Source: Pararge aegeria (lineage: Eukaryota > Arthropoda > Insecta > Lepidoptera > Nymphalidae). Taken from it: a DNA stretch of 64,000 nucleotides. The position numbers and the translations under genes are program-made. The notes under the pieces are model-generated. The model was not told where the DNA came from and searched no databases. It saw nothing but the letters and a program-made list of their open reading frames with translations. Where the stretch lies: NCBI RefSeq assembly GCF_905163445.1, contig NC_053201.1:6768001-6832000 (forward strand). Reading direction: 5' to 3'. Positions 22,640-33,330 of the stretch are shown here, in pieces (position 1 is the first letter of the stretch; every line of letters starts with the position of its first letter).

Positions 22640-22830
22640 TCCAGTCCTTAACTGTAATTGCACCTACTGGTAACTGGTAAGTGATGATGCAGCCTAACTT
22701 CCTAAGATGGTAACGGGCTGAGCTGTTAACACAGCAGGTAGTTGGGTATAGCAGTTATATTGAACTATATTTTCCCGTAATCGGTTTCTACGCGACATCG
22801 TACCGGAACGTTAAATTGCTACCTCACCAC
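22640..22830 (-). mobile_element. SINE-C body fragment
   Basis: The order CAGTCCTTAACTGTAATTGC, GGTAAGTGATGATGCAGCC, AAGATGGTAACGGGCTGAG, TAATCGGTTTCTACGCGACA, CGTACCGGAACGTTAAATTG matches the full copy at 52325-52652. The tRNA-like head is missing. Confidence 0.7.
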
Positions 22831-23374
22831 ACCAGAGAAAATTCAAAAATTATGAATTCCCACATACATTTTAAACATACATTTTACAACATAAACATAC
22901 ATTTTAAAATTGTAAATTATATATTAAAAAAATAATACAATTATACATAATAACGAATAACGATACATAACAGTACACAATAATACAGTTTTGCATCATT
23001 CATGCAGATTACTCTATTGAAACATACCATTCCACGGTGCATCATTAGAAACGAGAAATTATAATTTATTACGCACGCGCTATGCGTGTCTATTACGGCG
23101 ATTAGAATAATTTATTGGTGTTTGATTGTGACTGCGATACATACGCGTGGCGGGCGTGTTTCTCATAGCTGTTGGCAACGTGCTGAACGGCGTCTATAGA
23201 GTTATAGGAATGAAGGAAGTCAGCGTGTGACTAGGGACTAGGCTAGGCACAAATCTAGCGCAATTGAACCAGCGGTATTCCGTTCCGTTGAATTCGTGAC
23301 TTGCCTTCTAACTTCTAACTTTTCGGAGTTTAAAGTAATTAAGCAATCAAATATCAGCTGCTTTAACTGTGAAG

Positions 23375-23552
23375 GAATATATCGTGAGGACACCTGCGTG
23401 CCTGGGAGTTCTCAATATTATTCTTAAGGGCATGCGAAGTCTACCAATTCGCACTTGGCCAGCATGGTGGAGTACAACCTAAGCCCTTCTTATTCTCAGA
23501 GGAGAACGCTTCTCTGTAGTGGGCCGATAGTGGGTTGATGACGATGATGTCA
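23375..23552 (+). mobile_element. SINE-B, head missing
   Basis: ATATCGTGAGGACACCTGCG, CTGGGAGTTCTCAATATT, CACTTGGCCAGCATGGTGG and GTGGGCCGATAGTGGGTTGA followed by TGACGATGATG are the SINE-B body and tail. Confidence 0.8.
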
Positions 23553-23750
23553 AAGTCAAAGTCAAAAATATATTTATTCAAGAAGGCCCATAGGTGGCAC
23601 TTTTGATGCGTACATAAGAATTACACGGTAGTGAGATGATGGCGATAACCACATTCGTAAACTTAAAACTAAAGCTACGAGGGTTCCAAACGCGTCCTGG
23701 TCTAAGAAGAAGCCCACAACAAACTTAGCCGGGTGTTTTTTTTGTTACCA
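23553..23750. repeat. LINE 3'-end-like repeat (family F), antisense
   Basis: It opens with CAAAGTCAAAGTCAAAAATA, then AAGGCCCATAGGTGGCAC, GTAGTGAGATGATGGCGATA, AAAGCTACGAGGGTTCCAAA and CAACAAACTTAGCCGGG. Parts recur at 33770, 40285 and 46180. The structure resembles the antisense 3' UTR of a common non-LTR element; the coding part is absent. It directly abuts the SINE-B tail at 23552. Confidence 0.6.
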
Positions 23751-24577
23751 CTATCTCACAATGTCATTTAAAATTATTAGAAGAGCAACCTGGTTAGAGC
23801 AATAATTTACACCCAAGCTTTTTTATCGATTACGTAGTCCTTTACACTATAATAGGACTTTTCTATAAGCTTACGTTTAATAGAGATGATGAGATTTAGA
23901 TGATGATTCCATTCTAAATACCACTCGTCAAATCAGAGCTGAAATTTAGCTCGGCTTCTTAATTGGCATTGGATGAGAATTTTAAACTTTAATTTAAGAA
24001 TTTTTGAGAATCTTCGCATTATTTGTTCAGCATTAGCCTAATACGTTCCACTCTGCTGGGCTCAGACCTCCTCTCTCGTAAGACTGTTGGTTTTACGGCA
24101 TCGAGCTACCACTACTTTACTCTACTCCAATGCATGCAATATTAACACATTTTAGTAATAAAAACCAGGATCGACGGCTAAGCGTGTTCTCACCCACCCA
24201 ATAATATTTTGAATATCATGATTTTCCTAAAAAAAAGTCCCACTGCTGGGTGCGGGCTTCCTCCTCCTAGGGGAATTTACGTAAACCAACATCGCTGCCT
24301 ACCTTACAATAGCAAGAAGGTAGTAAATTAATTTACGATTTATCTTAAAATAAAGCAATTTATTAATTCAGGGTACAGTATACGTTAATAAACAGCGGAT
24401 CTTTTCCCGAATTTCTAAAGACCCCTTAATATAAACTCAAACTGAATATTTAATACTGAGTGTAATAATTATTCCTGAACTAAGTTTAGCATTCAGATCT
24501 GGATTGGCACCAATGTAGCAGTTTTTCATGCCCGTGTCAAATTCAATATTCATATATTTCAATTAAGCCTAGTTTCA

Positions 24578-24800
24578 GTCTGTTTTTAGTGACTACCTGC
24601 CTACCGGTTCGGAAGGCAGATTCCATTGAGAATAGCCGGCAAGAAACTCAGCAGATTGCTCTTTTCCAACATCATTTTATAGTTTAACTTTAGAATTTTT
24701 CTGTTTTGTTAGAAATGAGAGCGGAGTGGCCTGCTGCCAAGCAGCCTCGTCGTTAAGGAATTCATCAATCGTGTTTTTGGTTAAATATGTTTTAATATAT
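24578..24800. repeat. Dispersed repeat (family D-UTR), copy 1
   Basis: TAGTGACTACCTGCCTACCG, GGTTCGGAAGGCAGATTCC, AGCCGGCAAGAAACTCAGCA and CATCATTTTATAGTTTAAC are shared with 33190-33330. No ORF. Probably another retroelement untranslated region. Confidence 0.6.
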
Positions 24801-25995
24801 TGTTTAAACTTAGGTTAAAGTAGATCTAATATTAACTTCGGTATCATGTTATAAAAGCATACACCCATCCCCACAAAGGATTTCTGTACCTACTTTTCTC
24901 AGACGATATCACTAATTTATGTCCGTTTCTAGTAAGTCGATTATTTATATCGACTTATGTTTTGTAATAAAGATTATATTATAATAAATAAGTTAATGAA
25001 GTGAGAAACACGTTCAGTCGTTAAATTTTTGACAATAGACTATCAAAACCATAAATAAAAAAAATAAAAAAACGTGTGTATACTTATGTACACGCGATAA
25101 ACGTTATACTTCTTTGGCGTAACAGGATAAAAATATTTTCAAAAATTTTATCTTTCGCCTTATAGAAAACCTGCGTTTGTAGAAAAAACTACTCTAACAA
25201 TAGATAAAGGTATTTAATACATTGAAAGATTTATTATATCTAGTTATCTCATTAACGGAAAACCAAATTTCATCATAAAAATTTTAGATTTTTGTTTGTA
25301 CAATTGAATCAATTAAATTACCGGAATGAGCCCGCAGACTTTGACAATTTAAAGTGTAGTGTCAAACCTTTCATTGAAAAACAAAATTGTTGACTAAAGC
25401 TAACTTCAGGGTGTCGGTTTTTTGTAACGGTGTGCGCGCGCATCGTAAAAATTTACTCTCATAATTTTTCCCTAACGCGCCAAAAGAAGTATAACTTCAA
25501 TATTAAATATGTAAGAAATAAATAATTTAAGATGTGTGAATTAGTAGTAATATTTTGCTACATACGAGCACAATTCCGCAATAGATCCAAAACGATGTTC
25601 CCAATAAATCAAGTGGGTTCGTTACGAAAGAGCCGCCGGCCCGAGCCCTATTCGCGCGGCTTGAAGATGCATAGATTGCCATGATTTGTGGCCGGTAGCC
25701 CGTTAGCTTTTGTAACATCCACTTGTGTATCCGAACCCTCTTATTCTCATTTATAAATAAGATTAATATACTTATATTGTAGTAGGGCTGCCATACGTCC
25801 ATCATTCTTTGGTGCCCTAGTTCTAAAGCGTCCGTTAAAACCTCTAATAGTGATTTGAACGTTGCCAAATGAGAAATGTTGTAATCATTATAAAATTACT
25901 CAGACGAACGGCTTATTAATATCTCACTCCAGGCCCTGCTGTCCCGTATGAGAGATGGATCCACAATATATACGTATCTCTACACATTACAATAT
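24801..25995. other. Non-coding spacer
   Basis: No supported gene. The 113-codon minus frame at 25527-25868 covers a GC-richer patch (25620-25810) that looks like an old repeat rather than a conserved protein: no domain is visible. A/T-rich elsewhere. Confidence 0.45.
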
Positions 25996-26443
25996 ACTAG
26001 CTGTGGCCCGCGACTTCGTCTGCGTTTGATTTTGTTTTTTCATGTGGCATTAAATTTAGTTGCAGTTCTAAAAAAAATTAAAGTATTTATTATCGCTAAG
26101 CCTTAAATGAGGGGTTTGCTGCTGTCCGCTGAGGATTTTTGTTCTCTATCTCCAACCACAGTTTGGGCAAAAACAAACACATATTATAAGCTCTATAGTA
26201 CAAAAATAATTATTTAAATCGGTTATAATTTGTCGGAGTTATGGTGTTAAATCGTCAAACACTTTTATCCCCTCTCCCAAAGGAACCGAGCTTAATGTCG
26301 TGATAAAAAGTATCCTATATTACTTCTAACACTTCCAAGGATATGTGTACAAAGTTTCATGAGGATCGGTTTTGTAGTTTTTGCGTGAAAGCGTAACAAA
26401 CAAACTTACATTGACATTTATAACATTAGTAGGGAAGTAGGGA
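25996..26443 (-). mobile_element. Helitron-like non-autonomous element
   Basis: Its CTAGT 3' end is at 26000-25996 (ACTAGCTGTGGCCCGCGACT on the + strand), its 5' end at about 26443 (TCCCTACTTCCCTACTAATG on the minus strand). The internal blocks AGTTATGGTGTTAAATCG, ATCCCCTCTCCCAAAGGAAC and AAAGTATCCTATATTACTTC are shared with 36223-36568. There are no terminal inverted repeats and no ORF. The CTAGT end next to T and the GC-rich region before it fit lepidopteran Helitron-like ends as I know them. Confidence 0.65.
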
Positions 26444-26449
26444 AGAATG

Positions 26450-26640
26450 GATGCATTTTGTAAAACGGCAACTTCTGTCCGAGGCATCGGGTGGGAATGC
26501 AGCCAACTTTCCAAACACCCTTTGCCGACATATTTTGAAGGTCGAAAAGGAATTTGGTACCTAAAAATTTTAGCCCAACCGGAATTCAAACCCAGGACCT
26601 CGTGATTCATATTTAATCATGCTACCGACAAGGTATTTCT
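26450..26640 (-). mobile_element. tRNA-headed SINE-D
   Basis: On the minus strand, a tRNA-like head (GTAGCATGATTAAATATGAA, then GAGGTCCTGGGTTTGAATTC as B box) is followed by a body with CCGATGCCTCGGACAGAAG. The same layout is seen at 52985-53162 (ATCAAACCTAGGACCTCGTC). The A box is degenerate. Confidence 0.5.
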
Positions 26641-27243
26641 TCTCCATATAAACTCTAACTACTTAAAATCAAATGCTGGCCGGACATCGCAAAAATGCTT
26701 CAATAGTTAACAGCGTTTTCTCTTTGCGTAACATCGATAAGAAGATCTATCAGGACGTGTTTCGAACCTGATTTTAGTTTAATAGAATAGTCAAAATCTA
26801 TTCATAGTACAAACAAATGAACACATCAGAGCGATCATCTGCCTCGTACCTACAGAATGATTAACTTGTAGATAGACGTACAATATAAATTACGAGCTAC
26901 GTAATGAAAACAACGGTTTTGTCAAAATCTATTCGTGCGGCGAGCAAGATGCAGACAAAAGCCATCATCCGTCGTCTGGCTTTAATTAGCTTTTCTTGAG
27001 ATCTATATAAGAATGGCTGTATATGTAAAAACTTATCGTTTATAAGCGCATCACGTGACAGCGCCGGTTTAGTTTTTTGATAAAATGTGAAAAAAACAAT
27101 ACGAATAAAAGAGTTTTGTAGGAAAAGGGAATTTCGAAAAGATATCCAGGAAATTGGGAAAACAAAAACAAACAAACAACCAAAATGATTTAAAGGGTTG
27201 AGGGTTTTAATACAAGGGATTTAAACTATTGCACGATATTTAA

Positions 27244-27365
27244 AACATCGTGTGTGTACGTACCATTCTCAAACATGTGTGGAGTCTACCAATCCGCAGT
27301 TGGCCAGAGAGTGGTGGACAACGGTTTAAGCTCACATTCTGATGATGATGATGATGATGATGATG
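27244..27365 (+). mobile_element. SINE-B with internal deletion
   Basis: AAACATCGTGTGTGTACGTA, GTGTGGAGTCTACCAATCCG, CAGTTGGCCAGAGAGTGGTG, then ACATTCTGATGATGATGATG. The stretch that should contain GGAGACCCGTGCTCTG and GTGGGCCGGTAATGG is missing, so the body joins directly to an expanded (GAT)n tail at 27341-27365. Confidence 0.75.
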
Positions 27366-28685
27366 ACATAAAAAAGATAAGTATAAAAAAACAACGTATA
27401 CAATTTGGCGGCCTTATCGCTTTATAGAGATTTCTTCCCGGTAATTTAATTTGAATTTTAAAAAAACTAAAAATGCACAAAGTGTCTTGACCTGTATACT
27501 TTTTCTAACGGGGACGGGAATAAGTATCAGAAGCTTTAGCAAACGGGGTACAGCTAGTTTATTATTATAAAAAAGGTAGACATTCTACACAACTGTCAAA
27601 CTTATAAAAATGATTAGTTAACTAATAAGTTCTGAGGAAGGAAATGATCTTAGAGCACTAGGTATTATACCAAGCAGGATACTCTAATCCTATGTTGGTA
27701 TTTGTGCTCCCTTTAATACCAGTTAATAGCCCGGATAATATCAGCACTTAATGCCGTCTCAATTCCTAATATTTCCTGTTTACTTTACTCTAAAGGATAT
27801 TTAATCAACTGCATGTCAGTGTATCATTGCGAAATCAAACAATCGTACTATTATATTATTATGTATCGAACAGTTCCTTGTAGACATAATTATTAAGGCT
27901 GTCTTATCGTCAATCACATTTGATATTTCGTGTAAACAAATATGTTATGTAGAATATTTAATTGTGGTGGTGGTGGCGGGTATTTTATCGGCTATACCTA
28001 TTGTTGATAGAAAGTAGCAATTAGAAGAAATAAAACACCGAGTTACCGTTATTTTTAATACTCATGCACCCAATGCATTCCTTCTTAAAATAACGGTAGG
28101 TATTAAGTATGTAAGTTTACAATAGTACCTTTTTTTTTGTTGACGGGGGTAAAATCTTTTTAAAAGAAACCCGATTCTCTGCGGGAGAATTTGGGTTATG
28201 TGGGATTTTTTACCCACTAAAACTCCCTCGGTAGCCAGCCTTCTGGCATCTTCTAGGAACGAACAAGCGGTGCCTCCCTTGCACAACACTTGTAGCTCGT
28301 CCCGGGAAGATTAATGATTCCCGTGCAGATTCCCAATGACTTCATGCAGGTACGTCACTTTGAGGTAAGGCAACACAGGTTGCTTTGCTTTAGTATTTAG
28401 CAAGCGACTGTCTTCCCAGGATCGTAAGTGCTAGTTACAATAGTACCTAACATATTAAATGAATACCTTTTTATTTAGAAAAAAAAAAAAAAAAAGAAAA
28501 AACGAATCTGAATATTATTGTAGAAATGTTTTTGCGCGCAAAATTTTTAATCTGTATGCCTATGTTATTCTCTGACACCTGTGCAAATAAACGTGTCGAT
28601 CTCTTGCTCTGTGTAAAATAAAAACAAGTTTATCCCATGGGAACCATGCAATTTTCCGAAATAAAAAGTAGCCTATGTTATATAT
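27366..28685. other. Non-coding spacer with a probable LINE remnant
   Basis: No host gene supported. A family E scrap lies at 27405-27440. The stretch 28130-28500 is GC-richer (GACGGGGGTAAAATCTTTTT, CTCCCTCGGTAGCCAGCC, AGCTCGTCCCGGGAAG) and is followed by a poly(A) of about 17 bases near 28480. That suggests the 3' part of a poly(A)-tailed retroelement, but no protein domain remains. Confidence 0.45.
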
Positions 28686-28937
28686 TGACGGCCAAGTGGC
28701 GCAGTGGGCAGCGACCCTGCTTTATGAGTCCAAGGTCGTGGGTTCGATTTCCACACATGTTTTTTTCAGGGTCATGAATCTAATATAATACACATAAATG
28801 AAGTATTTATGTGTATTATATTCATAAAAAATATATTCATCATCTTCTCAGTATCCATAACACAAACTACGCTTACTTTGGGGCTAGATGGCAATGTGTG
28901 TATTGTCGTAGTATATTTATTTTATTTTATTATTTAT
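28686..28937 (+). mobile_element. SINE-A, full length, carrying an inverted duplication
   Basis: The head is well preserved: TGACGGCCAAGTGGCGCAGT (A-box region) and GTGGGTTCGATTTCCAC (B box). The tail is TGGGGCTAGATGGCAATG and GTCGTAGTATATTTATTTTA. Between them, the segment that in other copies reads GTGTCTGGGTGTTTATCTG has been replaced by an inverted copy of the sequence just downstream, making the palindrome at 28782-28822. Confidence 0.88.
28782..28822. repeat. Fold-back palindrome inside SINE-A
   Basis: Arms 28782-28799 and 28805-28822 are perfect 18-bp reverse complements with a 5-nt loop (GAAGT). The right arm is normal SINE-A sequence (ATTTATGTGTATTATATTCA); the left arm is its inverted copy, and weaker pairing continues outward through ATGAATC. 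Confidence 0.92.
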
Positions 28938-30934
28938 TCCACTGTGCGATTCGACAAAACCATAAATAAGATTGTTACAGAGAATCATGATCTTATTTAA
29001 CTTCAATATACATTTTACAACAACCGCAAATCTATAGTCATGGCAATAGAATGTAGACGTAATATTCGTACCGATAAGGTAATCATGAAATCCACGAACT
29101 GCATCTGCAGCCTTAATAACGCCACTTAACACAGGCAGTCACCGAGACTTGCAGACAATGCAGTGTAAAAAACCAGCAGATAAAGTAGAAATTGTGAATT
29201 CAACAGCGTTACGATTTAGGGGGTGAGACTGAAATACGTGGAGACAAATTTCACCCGTTCAACCCATTGAGTGCATTGCTGTATCTTCCCTAACCCTAAC
29301 CTATCTTTAACCTTGCTTTTTTTTACTATGTGAAAAAAGCGGTAATACCCTAGCGGCTCTGGCATCCCTATTTATTTATTAGTAAAAAAATATCACTTGC
29401 TTTAACGATGAAGTAAGACATCGTGAGTAAACCTGCAATAATTATTTCTACTCTCAGCATAATTTCGATGCTGTTTTGTTTCCAAAAAAGCAAATCTTTC
29501 GATAGCCAATCATTGGTTAGTGTAGGTCCACTTTGTTTAACTACAGATCATAATGTACTAAGTCTAATTCTTGGCTTGCGCTAAAAAATATAAGAAATGG
29601 GGAATTTCTGTAAATAAATTCTTCGTACCTCGGAGTGAGAAAATGGACATTATCCAACTCCGTGCCTCAGATATCGCGTTAAGCCATTTCATATCATTCA
29701 TTATGTATCATCAGGGAGAATTTGATAAACAGCTCTAAAAACCTCTCTCCTACAAGAGAGGAGAACAATGAGACATTAATGGACTGGGGATGATGATCAT
29801 GTCTTCGTTCTAAAATTATTTCTGTTACAAATCCAATAAATGCAAATGGATAGTTAACCCCCACTTAAATCCACAGAATAGTTCATCGAATTGAACTAGA
29901 CCAAAAATTAATACCACGTACAGACATTACCTGATTGAAAATAAAACATCGAGTCTGGTTGCTTAGAGATTGATGGACTGATTCAGGTGACGTTTCACTT
30001 AGATATGGTGAAACTTATAGTCACCGGGCGTACAAAACGACGGATACAGAGATCTTACATAATCGTACTCTCATGGGAACGTTGACCGATACTGTAATGA
30101 GCCATTACACAGCGCAATCTATCAATTTATCAACTAATCAACTATGCAATTGGATTGAAGAATAATACCACGCTTTATTGCCCTAAGTGGTCCTAGCTTC
30201 CAGCACAATCAGCGGTCGGAAGACTTTACTATCGGTCCTATAAAGTAGATTTAGCGACCCACCATTAAATCAAAAACAGATTTCTATAAAACCTCTCCCG
30301 CGGGCCATTTAAATAATCTTTAAGACTCTAACTGTCGTTTAAATCCATCTCAAAGAAATACACGATCGTTTCAATCGGAACTAAGGTATTAGGGAGTGTA
30401 TCATAACTATTTATCAATAAATGAACGGCTCAGTGAAATGTAATAACGTTACAACTGTTATTAGTCATAATATTTTCGCTGTCGACCTACATTTTTAAAT
30501 ATACGTATCTCAGTCGTAATGACTTTTGTATTAATTACTTTACAAATATCATACCAATCATTAAACTATATTTCATTTCGATTCTTGATTAAATATAATT
30601 GTTTTCCTCGTCAGGATCTGAATTTAATTTAATTCATCTATCCCATATTTGCTTGAAACATAGAACTTTTTATGTACGTGACACAATCTATGGCACGCCA
30701 ACCTTTTCATAATAAACAAAAGTTAAATAATAATACCCATGTTATTGGCTTTTTTACCTTTATTCTTAAATTGAATGATGCGTTTGAACAACGATCATAT
30801 GAGATCGAAGATAACAAATAAAGCTATCAAGTATAAAACAACAAAAGACACAATTATACTTTATAGCATATGTGAATTGAAACCACTTCAAGTAAAACAA
30901 AAATTAAAAGCCTATAACAGTCATACCTCTTAAA

Positions 30935-30996
30935 ACTTGACGCGTAGTTTAGTTTTTAGCATCAGATCTCATCTGATGACAAACTACGCGTCAAGT
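30935..30996. repeat. Compound cruciform: 16-bp perfect stem with an inner hairpin
   Basis: ACTTGACGCGTAGTTT at 30935-30950 is exactly complementary to 30981-30996. Between them, CATCAGAT (30960-30967) pairs with ATCTGATG (30971-30978) over a 3-nt loop. The outer stem includes CpG-containing mixed sequence, so low complexity does not explain it. Confidence 0.9.
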
Positions 30997-32494
30997 CGGT
31001 AGTAAATACAAAGCTGTCAACAATAAAAGAAAACATATAAAACTTGATGTCGTAACACAAACTATATTATTTATTATAGCACAACTTGACACTGACTTTC
31101 TTCTCACTACGCATCGATGGTGTAATCCGAAACCGATACGATATCGCGTCACAATTGAAAGCCTTGTGCACTCGACCGAGTACGCCCTTCGTTGTTGGAC
31201 ACTCATTTGCAGAAGTACCTGCTGTCGATTCTGTATCTTAGTTGCCACTAGATTTAGCTTGCAACTGTGGAAAGCTGCCACCAAATAACCTATTAAATCC
31301 ATATTTTACAATGTATAATAATGGGCGTTAGTTAAAGGCAACTTTTCACTGTACTAGCTAAGGTGAACTCAGATACAGAATCGGCCTGCTTTTACAGTAG
31401 GCCGATAGATTTCGCATGTCCTTTCGCAAAAGTTGTTTTCGAGTATCGAAAGGCTGTAACGTCAAATAGTCAAAATCCAATTACGTTATTTAATTAAGAT
31501 TAAAATGAAAACCATAACTAGTAGGTATCTAAAAAATGTACGGCGGTACACGAGAAAAGATGCGTTGATTTGATACTACTCCTCGATACTTGAAAACAAC
31601 TCAGTTATTGCGAGCGTCCTAATCTTATAACTCAAAGTAAGGATAGTATACAGAGGAATATACCTACTCGTCCCGAGCGACGCCGTAAATTTTTAATTGA
31701 TATTTTTTTTTCTTATTTAAGGTTTTCTGAAATTTTAGCCTTTAGCGAAATGTTTCCATCACAAACCATTTTAATGAACATAAATTCACAATAACTTACG
31801 GAGTGTATTTGAACCACAAAACCATTGGTTAGGTAAGTATAGTTTCATTTCATTTCATTTAATTTCATTGTAAAAAGGCCGAATTAATGCTAAAGCATTT
31901 ATTAAAATAAGCTTTAAATCCTTTTCTAATATTCAGCAAACTTTTTGCATTTAAAAATAAATACTTAATAGTCCAGCTATTATTGTGTCGAATGTGCTAC
32001 AACTATACAAGTAAACAGCTTTAATTTCTTCGAACAGAATAATAATATAAGTATTAAGTGGCTCGATCGTCAGATTACAGAAATATAACAAAATTACCCT
32101 CTGGACTCCCCATACATTTTCCGCGATGTAATTGCTGATCGTTTGCAGCCCTATCATTATTGACTGGTTTACATCGCCAAGTGATTGTGCAAAAAAGTTG
32201 CAAACTCATCGACATTGTTAGAAATAATGGTTAAAACACACTACAGACTTTTTTGACGAAGCGTTGTAAGACGATTGACTTAAGAAAATCAAGCTTATAA
32301 ATGAAAACCTGTACGATTTCCCACAATCTAAACCCAAATTTCATAGTAGCCTTAAAGTTGCCTAATTTTAAATATTTACTGCAAATTTTCACGAATTAAT
32401 GGGTTAAACAAATATACAAAATTAATAAGCAACTGTTCTACTACGATAGTTAGTATTTTCTAGAGTAATTGACATTTAAATTTTTACACGTAAA

Positions 32495-32539
32495 ATAATT
32501 TGTAAAAACTAGCATTAAATACTAGTTTTTACAAATTAT
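32495..32539. repeat. Perfect 18-bp fold-back
   Basis: ATAATTTGTAAAAACTAG at 32495-32512 is the exact reverse complement of 32522-32539, with a 9-nt loop (CATTAAATA). It lies in AT-rich sequence. Confidence 0.9.
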
Positions 32540-33189
32540 AGCATACAAATAACTTGCCAGTTAAACCCTTGTACAGACAGTAGTACCTACTGTTGAAAAT
32601 AATACAATCAAAAACAAAACTTGTAAAAAAAACCATGTCTAGCAACTCAGATCTTCTACGGTTAATTCTTCTAAAGTTGTGAGATCCATGTAATTCCATA
32701 TCGGTTACTTCATTAAGTCCGTACTCAAATTCTGTCATAAGTTATTACATAATTAGCTAACCTAACAACATCTTATGTTGACCAAATCATTATTAAAAAT
32801 CCTTTTATGTTTCAAATAAAATAGATTGACGCAGAAAAACACAACCTATCTAACAAGTTATACATATTATAATCAATAAGATTGTGTTAGTGATTTTCTA
32901 ATTTGCGTATAATTCGCTTTTTTATATTGAGGATTTCCCACCTCAATCATTGATGAATTTTATCGCATCTTTCGGAAAGCATAACCTATCAAATAAAAAT
33001 AAGTTATGCAGGAAACGATATTCAATGCACCTCTTAATTAAATCTGAGATTATCAAGCCAGATCCCAAAATGCCGAAGATTCACTGAATATCAACATAAA
33101 AAGGAAAATAGTATCAGTCATAATTTACTCGAATATTTTAATCTAAAATGAGGCTTAGTTTAAAAGGAATTATGAAACGTCGTCAGTCT

Positions 33190-33330
33190 TTTTGTAGTGA
33201 CTCTACCAACGGTTCGGAAAGCAAATTCTATCAAGAAGAGCCGGCAAGAAACTTAGCAGATTGCGCTTTTTCAACATAATTTTACAGTTCACAATCTTTA
33301 GAATAATCTATCTTGTGAGAGATGAGACAG
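33190..33330. repeat. Dispersed repeat (family D-UTR), copy 2
   Basis: TCTACCAACGGTTCGGAAAG, AGCCGGCAAGAAACTTAGCA and CATAATTTTACAGTTCACA match copy 1 at 24578-24800 in the same orientation. Confidence 0.6.

Larger units (their letters stand above)
20816..23374. other. Non-coding AT-rich spacer with repeat fragments
   Basis: No exon or RNA gene supported. It contains a SINE-B scrap (21248-21320) and a SINE-C copy (22640-22830). The 23000-23330 stretch is less AT-rich and looks unique (GATACATACGCGTGGCGGGC near 23138); I cannot assign it. Confidence 0.5.
28938..33189. other. Non-coding AT-rich spacer
   Basis: No supported gene in 4.2 kb. Two palindromes lie at 30935-30996 and 32495-32539. 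The 103-codon minus frame at 30991-31302 has a hydrophobic C-terminus (LLLLTALYLLP) but no other recognisable feature and no support as an exon. No known transposon is obvious, making this one of the least repeat-dense parts of the window. Confidence 0.45.

Noticed and set aside
25527..25868. 113-codon minus frame as a possible host exon
   Set aside because: It crosses a GC-rich patch that looks like an old repeat and shows no recognisable family.
27341..27365. (GAT)n run as a possible CRISPR-like or satellite array
   Set aside because: It is the expanded tail of a SINE-B copy.
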